A stretch of 64,000 bases of DNA from Nocardia transvalensis NBRC 15921 (GCF_000308875.1 NZ_BAGL01000055.1:271689-335688); one strand, 5' to 3'; shown: positions 48,654-57,096, numbered from the stretch's first letter. Program-made: numbers and translations. The notes: generated by a model not told the origin, from the letters alone.

Positions 48654-48977
48654 ATGGCCGATCTTTCGGTAGAGACCACGGCGGTCCGCGCGTTCGCCGC
48701 TACGCAGGAGGGGGTCGCGGGCCAGATCGCCGCGGCGGGCGATGTCGACGCCGTGGGCAACGTCGTCGCCATGACACCGGTCTTCGGCCTCATCGGGGCG
48801 GACTACCTCGCCATGTTCGCGGCCGCGCAGGTCCTGCACGCCAAGGACATCAACGAGCTATCGGACAAGTGTAATCACCTGGGGCAGGCCGCCTTCGGCT
48901 CGGCCGCCGTGTACGACGACACCGACTCGGCCGCGCAGACCGTGCTCGGGGCCATCGGCAATCAGATCGGGGGATGA
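48654..48977 (+). CDS. EspC-like type VII secretion substrate
   Basis: 107 residues from ATG at 48654. Alpha-helical, WXG100-sized, of the ESX-secreted EspC (DUF2580) type: a long first helix (ETTAVRAFAATQEGVAGQIAA), a loop containing VVAMTPVFGLIG, a second helix and the ESX export signal YDDTD (87-91, YxxxD) followed by a C-terminal helix. Substrates of this type are secreted as pairs with the gene product next to them. The next gene starts 3 bp downstream and looks EspA-like. No ESX core genes lie within the window. Confidence 0.75.
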   Translation: MADLSVETTAVRAFAATQEGVAGQIAAAGDVDAVGNVVAMTPVFGLIGADYLAMFAAAQVLHAKDINELSDKCNHLGQAAFGSAAVYDDTDSAAQTVLGAIGNQIGG

Positions 48978-48980
48978 TTC

Positions 48981-50627
48981 GTGCGCACACTCGACTCCGG
49001 ACACGACAGCGGCGTGATCGGCGCGCCCGCCGCCGCGGCGCCCCCGGCGGCCGCTCCCCCGGCGATGCCCGATCCCGCCGTGGCACCGGCGGCCCAGCCC
49101 GGGCCCATCCAGGACGTGCCGCTCGGGCAGTTGCCGGCCGATGTACCGCCGCCGGAGCCGCCCGCATTCATGCCCTCGCGCAAGGAGTTCGAGGACGGCG
49201 GCTCGCCGCTGGCCGGCACGCCGCATGCCCCCGGCCTCGGCGGCGGCCCGGCGCCCGACCAGTCCGCCATACCGCCCGCGGCCCTCGGTGATCCGGGCTC
49301 GCCGCTGCTCGGCGCCGCGCACGGCGCGATCAACAATGCCCAGGGCGCTCTGGGCGGCGACCCGCAGGGCATGCTCGCGGGCGCGCACGATGCCGTCAAC
49401 GGCGCCGCGGGCGGTCTCGGCGGCGCCGCGTCGGCGGTGCAGCAGGCCGCCGCACCCGCCGTCGCCGCCGCCGCACCCGGCGCGCCCCTCCCGGCCGATC
49501 CGGTCGCGGCGCTGATGAACGGCACGGCGCTGCCCGGCCTTCCGGGTGTCGACGTACTGTTCAAGCCCTTCCAGGATCTGCTGTCCTCGTTCGGCACCGG
49601 CGTCCTCGGCGCGCTCAACCCGGCCACGCTGCTGAGCCAGTCGTCGCAGGTCATCCAGAGCGCCATGCAGGTCGGCCAGGGCGCGCTCAAGAGCGTCGAC
49701 CAGGTGTGGCAGGGTCAGGCGGCCCGCAACGCCCAGACCGCGGGCCAGCAGGCGCAAACGCACGGCGACGACACCGCCCAGCGCGGATTCGACATCTCCA
49801 AGCTCACCGAGGAGGCGGCCGGTGTCGTACAGCGCGGCAACGTGCAGCTCACCGCCGTCGTCAATTCGCTTGCGGCACAGGCGACAGCACTGGCCCCGGT
49901 GATCTTCACCCCGCCCGCGCAGGCCACCCTCATCGGCATCGCCACCGAACATCTCGGCCAGGCGGTCACGATCGTCAACTCCACGCGCGGCGAACTGGCC
50001 GGCTACACCGGCCAGCTGTCCGGCGTGGTGCAGCAGATCATGGGCACCGGCGGCGGCCCGAATCCGGCCGACGTCGCCCAGTCGGTGGCACAGAACGTCG
50101 GCCAGCCGATCATGGAGCAGGCCCAGCAGCTCATCTCGGGCGGCGGTTCGGACACGATGGCCTCGAGCCTCGGCGATTCGGCCACCGGACTGGGCGGTTC
50201 GGCCGCGACGCACGCGTCGTCCTTCGGCGGCAACGGCGCGCACGCCGGTTCCGGTGGTGGCGGCGGTGCGGCCGGCGGCCTCGGCGGTCTCTCCGGCGGC
50301 GTGGGCGGCCTGGGATCGAAGCCGGGCGGGCCGGGCAGTTCGGTGCCCGGCGCCGCGGCACGGGCGGCCAATATCGCCGGTGTGCCGTTCGGACCGGGGA
50401 TGCCCGGCGCGAACGGGGCGGGCATGGGCTCCGGTTTCATGGGCGCGCCCGGCGCCGCGGGCGCCAACCGCGGCAACGAGGACGAGCACGGCCGCACGGT
50501 GCAGCCGTACCAGAGCCCCACGGGCAACACCGATCTCACCGGCGCGCTGGGCGAGACGGCCCCCGAGGTCATCGGCCAGACCCACAACGACGAGATCATC
50601 AACGACTACGAGATGGACCAGCTGTAG
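48981..50627 (+). CDS. EspA-like secretion partner, Gly/Ala/Pro-rich
   Basis: 548 residues from GTG at 48981 with GGGGGA upstream. A Pro/Ala-rich N-terminal ~60 residues; a helical part (about 130-380) with ALMNGTALPGLPGVDVLFKPFQDLL, QSSQVIQSAMQVGQGALKSVDQVWQG (the WQG in a WXG-like turn) and VQRGNVQLTAVVNSLA; a Gly/Ser-rich linker; and a conserved-looking C-terminus ending EIINDYEMDQL. It resembles EspA-type ESX partners in layout. Directly downstream of the EspC-like gene, so likely a co-secreted heterodimer partner. Family assignment is moderate. Confidence 0.65.
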   Translation: MRTLDSGHDSGVIGAPAAAAPPAAAPPAMPDPAVAPAAQPGPIQDVPLGQLPADVPPPEPPAFMPSRKEFEDGGSPLAGTPHAPGLGGGPAPDQSAIPPAALGDPGSPLLGAAHGAINNAQGALGGDPQGMLAGAHDAVNGAAGGLGGAASAVQQAAAPAVAAAAPGAPLPADPVAALMNGTALPGLPGVDVLFKPFQDLLSSFGTGVLGALNPATLLSQSSQVIQSAMQVGQGALKSVDQVWQGQAARNAQTAGQQAQTHGDDTAQRGFDISKLTEEAAGVVQRGNVQLTAVVNSLAAQATALAPVIFTPPAQATLIGIATEHLGQAVTIVNSTRGELAGYTGQLSGVVQQIMGTGGGPNPADVAQSVAQNVGQPIMEQAQQLISGGGSDTMASSLGDSATGLGGSAATHASSFGGNGAHAGSGGGGGAAGGLGGLSGGVGGLGSKPGGPGSSVPGAAARAANIAGVPFGPGMPGANGAGMGSGFMGAPGAAGANRGNEDEHGRTVQPYQSPTGNTDLTGALGETAPEVIGQTHNDEIINDYEMDQL

Positions 50628-50634
50628 GTCCTCG

Positions 50635-50673
50635 CACGCACGGCCCGGGTCTGTAGAGCCCGGGCCGTGCGTG
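50635..50673 (+). terminator. Strong terminator after the EspA-like gene
   Basis: CACGCACGGCCCGGG (50635-50649) pairs perfectly over 15 bp with CCCGGGCCGTGCGTG (50659-50673) around a 9-base loop, starting 8 bp after the stop, with a short T-rich tail. The strongest hairpin terminator in the window. Confidence 0.88.
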
Positions 50674-50713
50674 GTTTCGGTCGCCGTTCGCCGACGGTCC
50701 ACCCCCGTAGACC

Positions 50714-50727
50714 TAGAACATGTTTCA
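50714..50727 (+). promoter_or_regulatory. KstR-type operator 3
   Basis: TAGAACATGTTTCA fits TnnAACnnGTTnnA exactly. It lies about 135 bp upstream of the LLM oxidoreductase start, downstream of the terminator. Confidence 0.55.
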
Positions 50728-50813
50728 CAATCGTCGCGCCTGCCGATGGTTGCGACGCTGCGATGAATCCCCTGACAGCCATGATCACTCCCGGCTACCA
50801 TCGCGACAGCAAC

Positions 50814-50827
50814 TGGAATTTGTTCTA
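50814..50827 (+). promoter_or_regulatory. KstR-like operator 4 (one mismatch)
   Basis: TGGAATTTGTTCTA fits the KstR pattern except AAT for AAC; it ends 34 bp before the LLM start codon, in the expected promoter position. Confidence 0.4.
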
Positions 50828-50861
50828 ATTCTGGCACCGACCGAGCCGAGAGGATGCCTCG

Positions 50862-51731
50862 ATGCGCTTCACCTTTGCGGAGGCGATGACCGATCCCGCG
50901 TACTACATTCCGCTGGCCCAGGCCGCGGAGGCCGCCGGGTATCACGGGATGACGATCGCCGACAGCATCGCGTATCCGGCCGAATCGGATTCGACGTACC
51001 CGTACACCCCCGACGGATCGCGCGAATTCCTCGACGGCAAGCCGTTCATCGAGACGTTCGTGCTCTCGGCCGCGTTGGCCGCCGCCACGAAGACGCTGCG
51101 CTTCAACCCGTTCGTCATCAAATTGCCGATCCGGCCGCCGGTGCTCGTTGCCAAGCAGGCCGCCTCGCTGGCGTACCTCAGCGGCAACCGGTTCGCGCTC
51201 GGTGTCGGAATCAGCCCGTGGCCGGAGGATTTCGACATCATGGGCGTGCCGTTCGAGCGCCGCGGCAAGCGCATGGACGAGTGCATCGACATCGTGCGCG
51301 GGCTGTGCACCGGCGAGTACTTCGAGTATCACGGCGAGTTCTACGACATCCAGAAGATCAAGATCACCCCGGCGCCGACGGAACCCTTGCCCATCCTGGT
51401 GGGCGGGCACAGCGACGCCGCGCTGCGCCGCGCGGCCCGGTGCGACGGCTGGATGCACGCCGGCGGCGACCCCGAGGACCTCGACCGGATGCTGGCCCGG
51501 CTGCGGGAGCTACGCGCGCAGAGCGACCGGACCGGGCCGTTCGAGATCCACGTCGCCTCGATCGACGCCTACACCCCCGACGGCATCAAACGCCTCGAGG
51601 ACAAGGGCGTCACCGACGTCCTCGTCGGCTTCCGCTACCACTACACGCCCGGCCCCGACACCGAATCCCTCGAGCACAAGATCGCCCACCTCCAGCGCTA
51701 CGCGGACTCCGTCATCGCCAAGTGCGACTGA
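50862..51731 (+). CDS. LLM class F420-type oxidoreductase
   Basis: 289 residues from ATG at 50862 (GAGAGG eight bases upstream). Luciferase-like TIM barrel of the TIGR03619 type: N-terminal MRFTFAEAMTDPAYYIPLAQ, GVGISPWPEDFDIMG, ERRGKRMDECIDIVRGLCTG, and ILVGGHSDAALRRAARCDGW near the cofactor site. Proteins of this kind use F420 (or FMN) to oxidise or reduce lipid-like substrates. Two KstR-like boxes in its promoter suggest a role in sterol or fatty-acid breakdown. Confidence 0.85.
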   Translation: MRFTFAEAMTDPAYYIPLAQAAEAAGYHGMTIADSIAYPAESDSTYPYTPDGSREFLDGKPFIETFVLSAALAAATKTLRFNPFVIKLPIRPPVLVAKQAASLAYLSGNRFALGVGISPWPEDFDIMGVPFERRGKRMDECIDIVRGLCTGEYFEYHGEFYDIQKIKITPAPTEPLPILVGGHSDAALRRAARCDGWMHAGGDPEDLDRMLARLRELRAQSDRTGPFEIHVASIDAYTPDGIKRLEDKGVTDVLVGFRYHYTPGPDTESLEHKIAHLQRYADSVIAKCD

Positions 51732-51787
51732 CCCGCCCCCGCCCGACAATGCGCCCCTCTCCCCGTGGGTAGCGGGCGCGGGGTGCG

Positions 51788-52795
51788 TCAGCGGGGCTTG
51801 GCGAAGCCGAGGTCGACGACGGCGTCACGCTCGGCGCGCAGTTCGGCGACGCTGAGATCGATGCGCTCGCGCGAGAATTCGTCGATCGGAAGATCCGGGA
51901 CGATGGCGTAGGAGCCGTCGGCGCAGGTGACGGGGAACGAGCTGATGAGACCCTCGGGGACGCCGTAGGAACCGTCCGAGGGGACCGCCATCGACACCCA
52001 GTCACCGGCGGGAGTGCCCAGCGCCCAGTCGTGGATGTGGTCGATGGCGGCGCTGGCCGCGCTCGCGGCGGACGACGCGCCGCGGGCCTCGATGATGGCG
52101 GTGCCGCGCTGCTGCACCGTCGGAATGAAATCCTCCCGCACCCATGCGGTATCGGCCACGACGTCGGCGGCCGCACGATCGCCGACGACGGCATGGGAGA
52201 TATCCGGGTACTGGGTGGCGGAGTGGTTGCCCCACACCGTCATCCGCCGGATGTCGGCCGCGGGCGTCCCGGTCTTCTTCGCCAGCTGAGCGAGGGCGCG
52301 GTTGTGATCGAGCCGGGTGAGCGCGGTGAACCGCTCGGCGGGGACGTCCGGCGCGTTGCTCATGGCGATGAAGGCGTTGGTATTGGCCGGATTGCCGACG
52401 ACCAGCACCTTCACGTCCTCGGCGGCGCTGGCGTTGATGGCCGCGCCCTGGTCGGTGAAGATCGGGCCGTTGGCGGCGAGCAGATCGGCGCGCTCCATTC
52501 CGGCCGTGCGGGGCCGGGCGCCCACCAGCAGCGCCACCTGCGCGCCGTCGAATCCGGCCCATGGATCGTCGCTGATATCGATCGACCGCAGGAGCGGGAA
52601 CGCGCCGTCCTCGAGCTCCATCGCCACGCCCTCCAGCGCGCCGACCGCCGCCGGCACCTCGAGCAACCGCAACCGCACGGGCGTCTGCGGACCGAGCATC
52701 GCACCGGAGGCGATCCGGAACAGCAAACCGTAGGCGATCTGACCGGCGCCGCCGGTCACGGTGACGGTCACGGGCGTGCGAACGGCAAAGCTCAC
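51788..52795 (-). CDS. mdh: Malate dehydrogenase
   Basis: 335 residues from GTG at 52795 (GAGGAG eight bases upstream). Belongs to the MalDH group with NAD motif VTGGAGQIAYGLLFRIA (14-30), NPANTNAFIAMSNAP, the catalytic-Arg region TRLDHNRA and the active-site His in GNHSATQYPDI. Reversible oxidation of malate in the TCA cycle. Convergent with the LLM gene. Confidence 0.95.
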   Translation of the reverse strand: MSFAVRTPVTVTVTGGAGQIAYGLLFRIASGAMLGPQTPVRLRLLEVPAAVGALEGVAMELEDGAFPLLRSIDISDDPWAGFDGAQVALLVGARPRTAGMERADLLAANGPIFTDQGAAINASAAEDVKVLVVGNPANTNAFIAMSNAPDVPAERFTALTRLDHNRALAQLAKKTGTPAADIRRMTVWGNHSATQYPDISHAVVGDRAAADVVADTAWVREDFIPTVQQRGTAIIEARGASSAASAASAAIDHIHDWALGTPAGDWVSMAVPSDGSYGVPEGLISSFPVTCADGSYAIVPDLPIDEFSRERIDLSVAELRAERDAVVDLGFAKPR

Positions 52796-52905
52796 GACAA
52801 CTCCTCTTGATCGACGGTCCTCACCCAACCCTAATGAGCCGCACAGCGACACACCGCATGCCGTGAGCAAGTAGACAGTCAACCCCGGCGATCCCCCGCG
52901 AGGGA

Positions 52906-53550
52906 TCAGCCCAGTGCGGCTATCTCGCGGTCACTCAGCACCACCGGCTGCACCGTGTCCTTGGCGCGCACAAGTTGCACGGCGCGGTACAGCGGCCGCT
53001 CCTCGAGCCCGGCGTCGCGGGCCTCCGCCCGCAGCTGGCCGACCAGCAGAGCCGAAATCGCCAGGCCCGCAGCGAGTTCGCTCGCGGCCAGGGCGTCGGC
53101 GAGGGTGCGCAGGCCCAGGATGTGCAGTTCCCGGCCGCTGCCCGCGTCGGTGTACATGGCCAGCGGGACCACCTGGATCGATCGGTCCGCGGTGAGCCGC
53201 AGCACGATGCGGCTCAGCCGGCCCGGGTAGACCAGGACCTCCACTCCCCCGGCGGCGGCGATATCGAGCCGCCGCCGCCCGAGCAGGGTCCGGGCCTCGA
53301 TGACGGTGCCCGCCAGCCACATTCGCCGTCGCTGCACCGCCATGGCGTAGATCGCGGTGGGCGCGCCGAGTACCAGCCCGGCCAGCACCGCGATCGGCCA
53401 GGCGACCACCAGCGCCAGCAGCAGCGCGGCGACCACACCGACGGCGAGGGCCGCCGCCGTCAGCCGCCGCAGCATCGGCGCGTACAGCTCGGGGGCGATG
53501 AGATCCAGGCCGACCTGTTGCGGCCCTTCGGGATTCGGGAGTTCGGTCAC
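52906..53550 (-). CDS. Two-helix membrane protein of unknown function
   Basis: 214 residues. N-terminal cytoplasmic 30 residues (ELPNPEGPQQ), two adjacent membrane segments (about 33-70, LTAAALAVGVVAALLLALVV and AVLAGLVLGAPTAIYAM), then a soluble ~140-residue domain with RRRLDIAAAGGVEVLVYPGRL and the basic/acidic tail AKDTVQPVVLSDREIAALG. No catalytic motif is visible. Same strand as and 68 bp before the hisS 3' end; could be co-transcribed after hisS. Confidence 0.75.
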   Translation of the reverse strand: MTELPNPEGPQQVGLDLIAPELYAPMLRRLTAAALAVGVVAALLLALVVAWPIAVLAGLVLGAPTAIYAMAVQRRRMWLAGTVIEARTLLGRRRLDIAAAGGVEVLVYPGRLSRIVLRLTADRSIQVVPLAMYTDAGSGRELHILGLRTLADALAASELAAGLAISALLVGQLRAEARDAGLEERPLYRAVQLVRAKDTVQPVVLSDREIAALG

Positions 53551-53618
53551 GCGTCCACATTCGTCCGGGTACGGGCGAACGCCCGCCGATCGGGGCGGGC
53601 GCCGTTGCCGTGACGGTA

Positions 53619-54896
53619 CTACCGATCCACGGCCAGGGCGGCGGTGACGGCGGTGACCGCGTCATCGATCGGGATCTGCTGCTGATCACCGGTCGCCAGG
53701 TCCTTCAGGCCGATCTCGCCCTCGGCCAGGTCGCGATCGCCCAGCACCAGAGCGTATTTCGCACCCGAGCGGTCGGCGGCCTTCATCGCGCCCTTCACGC
53801 CGCGGCCGCCGTAGGCCAGGTCCACGCGGATACCCGCGGCGCGCAACTGCCCCGCCACGACCACGAGGCGGCTCTTGGCGGCATCCCCGAGCGGTACGCC
53901 GAACACGTCGACCAGCGCCGGTTCGGCCGCGGCCTTACCTTCCGCGGCCAACGCGAGGATGGTGCGGTCGACGCCGAGCCCGAACCCGATACCGGACAGC
54001 GCCTGCCCGCCCAGCAGTTCCAGCAGGCCGTCGTAGCGCCCGCCGCCGCCGATACCGGACTGCGCGCCCAGCCCGTCGTGCACGAATTCGAAGGTCGTCT
54101 TGGTGTAGTAGTCCAGGCCGCGCACCATCCGCGGGTTGACGACGTACGGCACGCCGAGCGCGTCCAGGTGCCCGAGCACCTGCTCGAAGTGCGCCTTCGA
54201 CGTGTCGGACAGGTGGTCGAGCATCAGCGGGGCGTCGGCGGTCAGCTGCCGCACCTCCGGCCGCTTGTCGTCCAGTACTCGCAGCGGATTGATCTCGGCG
54301 CGCCGCTTGGTCTCCTCGTCCAGGGGGAGGCCGAGCAGGTACTGCCGCAACAGTTCCCGATACTGCGGGCGGCAGGAGTCGTCGCCGAGCGAGGTGATCT
54401 CGAGGCGGAAATCGGTGAGCCCGAGCGAGCGGTATCCGGCGTCGGCGACGGCGATCACCTCGGCGTCCAGCGCCGGATCGTCCACGCCGATCGCCTCCAC
54501 GCCCACCTGCTGCAACTGCCGGTAGCGACCGGCCTGCACGTTCTCGTACCGGAAGAACGGACCGGCGTAGCAGAGCTTGACCGGCAGCGCGCCACGGTCC
54601 AGCCCGTGCTCGACCACCGCGCGGATCACCGAGGCGGTGCCCTCCGGCCGCAGCGTCATACTGCGGTCCTTGCGGTCCGGGAAGGTCCACATCTCCTTGC
54701 TGACGACATCGGTCGACTCGCCGACGCCGCGCGAGAACAACCCCGTCTCCTCGAAGATCGGCAACTCCGCATGCCCGTACCCGGCCAGCCGCGCGGCCCG
54801 CACGAGCGCGTCGCGCACGGCGACGAACTCCGCGGAGGCGGGCGGCAGGTAGTCCGGGAAACCCTTCGGGGCGGCGAAGCTGCTGGTCTTGGTCAC
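53619..54896 (-). CDS. hisS: Histidine--tRNA ligase
   Basis: 425 residues from GTG at 54896. Class II synthetase: GFPDYLPP near the start, motif 2-type RPEGTASVIRAVVEH and CYAGPFFRYENVQAGRYRQLQQ, the HisA motif RGLDYYTKTTFEF and GGGGRYDGLLELLGG, then a C-terminal anticodon domain ending ITAVTAAL. Complete. The long plus-strand frame opposite is a shadow. Divergent from the cyclophilin gene across 345 bp of repeats and hairpins. Confidence 0.96.
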   Translation of the reverse strand: MTKTSSFAAPKGFPDYLPPASAEFVAVRDALVRAARLAGYGHAELPIFEETGLFSRGVGESTDVVSKEMWTFPDRKDRSMTLRPEGTASVIRAVVEHGLDRGALPVKLCYAGPFFRYENVQAGRYRQLQQVGVEAIGVDDPALDAEVIAVADAGYRSLGLTDFRLEITSLGDDSCRPQYRELLRQYLLGLPLDEETKRRAEINPLRVLDDKRPEVRQLTADAPLMLDHLSDTSKAHFEQVLGHLDALGVPYVVNPRMVRGLDYYTKTTFEFVHDGLGAQSGIGGGGRYDGLLELLGGQALSGIGFGLGVDRTILALAAEGKAAAEPALVDVFGVPLGDAAKSRLVVVAGQLRAAGIRVDLAYGGRGVKGAMKAADRSGAKYALVLGDRDLAEGEIGLKDLATGDQQQIPIDDAVTAVTAALAVDR

Positions 54897-55012
54897 GATG
54901 GTCCAGTCTCCCGTATGCCCCACCGAATAGTCCAACCGGTTCCGGCGAGCCTCCGCCGGAGAATCAGTCGCCTCCGCCAAGGAAGTACTCAGGAAGTAAT
55001 GGCACACTCTAT

Positions 55013-55108
55013 TGCCGAACCTGAGAAGTTCGCGGATCACCGAACCGAAGAGTTCGGGATCTGCCGAACTCGAGAAGTTCGTGGATTGCCGAACCTGAGC
55101 AGTTCGTG
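55013..55108. repeat. Four tandem inverted-repeat units between hisS and the cyclophilin gene
   Basis: CGAAC starts at 55016, 55041, 55065 and 55090 (spacing 25, 24, 25), each followed after 6-7 bases by GTTCG. The unit reads about GCCGAACCTGAGAAGTTCGN + GGAT. Every unit can form a 5-bp hairpin and looks like a factor-binding dyad rather than slippage DNA, because the loop bases vary while the arms are kept. Confidence 0.85.
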
Positions 55109-55197
55109 GCCCGTCCCGGTGTTGGGCCGACGCAGCGGAGGCCGCCCCGCGGCCGGAGCGGAGTCGGCCCAACACCGGGACCAAGGGGGCCACGAAC
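55102..55197. promoter_or_regulatory. Long hairpin, 19 + 11 bp stem
   Basis: GTCCCGGTGTTGGGCCGAC (55113-55131) is the exact reverse complement of 55163-55181. Outside it GTTCGTGGCCC (55102-55112) pairs exactly with GGGCCACGAAC (55187-55197) across a 5-base bulge on one side. The 31-base loop has its own GGCCGC/GCGGCC stem (55140-55145 / 55149-55154). The left arm includes the last repeat unit's GTTCG. Confidence 0.9.
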
Positions 55198-55241
55198 CGC
55201 GCTGCCGAAGGCGGCGCAAAAGATACAGGAGGAACTGGGTA

Positions 55242-56111
55242 GTGCCGAGCAACGAACAGCGGCGAGAGGCGGCCAAACGCAAGCTGGAGCGGAGATTGGC
55301 CCGGCAGGCCGAGCGCGCGCGCAAGCGCAAGCGTCTCGCCATAGCCGGATCCGCGCTCGGCGTGGTCGTCGTGGTCGCCGCGGGCGTCGGGATCTACTAC
55401 CTCACCAAGGGCGACGATCAGAACGCCGCGGCGGCCAGCCCGGACACCTCCCAGTCGGAGACCCCGCAGGCCCCGCCGCCGCCGGAGCTCAAGGCCAAGC
55501 CCGCGTCGGTCACCTGCTCCTACCGCGACGGCGGCGAGCCGGCCAAACCCGCGCAGAAGCCGGAGAAGACCGAGGTCGCCACGACCGGCAAGCAGACCGT
55601 GCGCATCGAGACCGGGCAGGGCCCCATCGACATCGCGCTCGACGCCGGCGAATCCCCGTGCACCGTCAACAGTTTCGTGAGCCTGGTGAACCAGGGCTTC
55701 TACAACGGCGCGCCGTGCCACCGGCTCAGCACCAAGGGCCTGAAGATGCTGCAGTGCGGCGATCCGAGCGGCACCGGCAAGGGCGGCCCGGGCTACGCCT
55801 TCGACAACGAGTACCCGACCGACCAGTTCGACCCGCAGGAACTCGAGGCCAATCCGACACCCGTGCAGTACAAGCGCGGCGTGGTCGCCATGGCCAACGC
55901 CGGGCCGGGCACCAACGGCAGCCAGTTCTTCCTCATCTACGGCGACTCCCAGCTGCCCCCGCAGTACACGATCTTCGGCACCGTGGGCGAGGCCGGACTG
56001 CAGACCCTCGACAAGATCGCCGCGGCCGGCGACGACGGCTCGATGGACCCGCGCCCGGGCGGCGGTAAGCCGAACCTGCCGGTCACGTTCGATTCGGTGA
56101 AGGTCGCCTGA
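55242..56111 (+). CDS. Membrane-anchored cyclophilin-type peptidyl-prolyl isomerase
   Basis: 289 residues from GTG at 55242 (AGGAGG nine bases upstream). A very basic, helical N-terminus (EQRREAAKRKLERRLARQ), one membrane segment (about 32-53), a Pro/Ala-rich linker, then a cyclophilin domain from about 115 with GQGPIDIALDAGESPCTVNSF-type start, FYNGAPCHRL and GTNGSQFFLIYGDS. Speeds proline isomerisation during folding outside the membrane. The rigid basic N-terminus is typical of the Mycobacteriales PpiB orthologues near hisS. Confidence 0.9.
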   Translation: MPSNEQRREAAKRKLERRLARQAERARKRKRLAIAGSALGVVVVVAAGVGIYYLTKGDDQNAAAASPDTSQSETPQAPPPPELKAKPASVTCSYRDGGEPAKPAQKPEKTEVATTGKQTVRIETGQGPIDIALDAGESPCTVNSFVSLVNQGFYNGAPCHRLSTKGLKMLQCGDPSGTGKGGPGYAFDNEYPTDQFDPQELEANPTPVQYKRGVVAMANAGPGTNGSQFFLIYGDSQLPPQYTIFGTVGEAGLQTLDKIAAAGDDGSMDPRPGGGKPNLPVTFDSVKVA

Positions 56112-56169
56112 GTCGCGCCGGAACGCGTCCGCATGTCGCACTGGCACAGGACATTCGGTTAGGGCATCC

Positions 56170-56433
56170 TCATACCGGAGAACCTTCGGTGCTTCGGGTA
56201 CCTTGTCGGAATTGTGCGATATATGCTTTTGATGCACAACGGTAGTAAGGCTGCCCTGCGTATTCGCTGGTAACCTCGAAGAACGGAGTACGAAGCGGTG
56301 TAGTACCCGCCCTACAGGGTCCGGGTTCGCATACCGAGAAATACTCCCGGTGTCCACGTTTGCAGGCGGGGCACCGCCACGTGAACCACAGTTCGGGTGG
56401 CGTTGTCCGTGACGAAGCACCACAATCATCCAT
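56170..56433 (-). CDS. Small putative zinc-ribbon protein
   Basis: 87 residues from ATG at 56433. Cysteine pattern WRCPACKRG and VCEPGPCRAG looks like a four-Cys zinc ribbon, followed by an aromatic/basic C-terminus (PYYRCASKAYIAQF). Divergent from the gene at 56464, 30 bp away, with a perfect AGTGATCACT palindrome in between. The sequence is visibly more AT-rich than its surroundings. No RBS; could be leaderless or not expressed. Unsure. Confidence 0.4.
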   Translation of the reverse strand: MDDCGASSRTTPPELWFTWRCPACKRGHREYFSVCEPGPCRAGTTPLRTPFFEVTSEYAGQPYYRCASKAYIAQFRQGTRSTEGSPV

Positions 56434-56463
56434 AGTGATCACTGCAGCATCGGGGAGCAGCCA

Positions 56464-57024
56464 ATGGCCGAGGAACTCGACGACATCGGTCGCGAAACAG
56501 CGGCTTTGATGAGGCAAATGTTGCAGATTGCGACTCTGGTCGCACTGCGCACCCGGGAACGTGGCCAACGTGAGGCCGAAGCCCGCGTCAAAATGACTCA
56601 GGAGCGGGTGAAGGAAGCCCGGGAGCGCATGCTCCGGGACGCACGCGAGGCCAAAGCCAAGGACCCACGCAATGTGGAATTGACGCGAATGCTGTCCAGG
56701 CCCGTCCTGGAAAAGGGCGTCTCCCTCGAGAAGGACCGCTTCAACGCCCAAGCCACCGCCGCCCGCCACGCCGCTCGCACCGCCGCCGCCCGCACCAAGG
56801 TGCGGGAGCTGGACCGGTACGACTCGGTGGAACGCCGGCAGGCATTGGCCTCGCATCTGGCACGAGTAGGCGTCGCCCCGGAACTGGCGGCGGTTCGCAT
56901 GCTCATGGAGGTCAGCCAGGCCACTCCACCGCAGGCCGCGGTGCGCAGCCGGCCCGACGAGCCGCCGCGCGTCACGCGCGCCCGCCAGCTCGAAGAGCGC
57001 GGTCGCGAACGTACCCGCAACTGA
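56464..57024 (+). CDS. Hypothetical helical, highly charged protein of the transfer module
   Basis: 186 residues. Almost entirely helical by composition, with long Arg/Glu/Ala stretches (REAEARVKMTQERVKEARERM, REAKAKDPRNVELTRMLSRP) and a C-terminal basic tail (RARQLEERGRERTRN). Likely DNA-binding or coiled-coil, similar in character to accessory proteins of conjugative elements, but no family is recognised. It faces the DUF4913/TraG genes, with a terminator between. Confidence 0.7.
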   Translation: MAEELDDIGRETAALMRQMLQIATLVALRTRERGQREAEARVKMTQERVKEARERMLRDAREAKAKDPRNVELTRMLSRPVLEKGVSLEKDRFNAQATAARHAARTAAARTKVRELDRYDSVERRQALASHLARVGVAPELAAVRMLMEVSQATPPQAAVRSRPDEPPRVTRARQLEERGRERTRN

Positions 57025-57096
57025 GAGAGGTCCCGCCCGGACCGGACACGTCGGCGTCTGCCCGCTGCGGGGGCAGCGCCCACATTCCGGAAACGT

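Noticed and set aside
53610..56111. 833-residue ORF spanning hisS and the cyclophilin
   Set aside because: Its first part is antisense to hisS. The true cyclophilin starts at 55242 after AGGAGG.
56170..56856. 228-residue minus-strand ORF
   Set aside because: Its N-terminal 140 residues are antisense to the gene at 56464; only the last 87 residues lie outside and were kept as a tentative small CDS.
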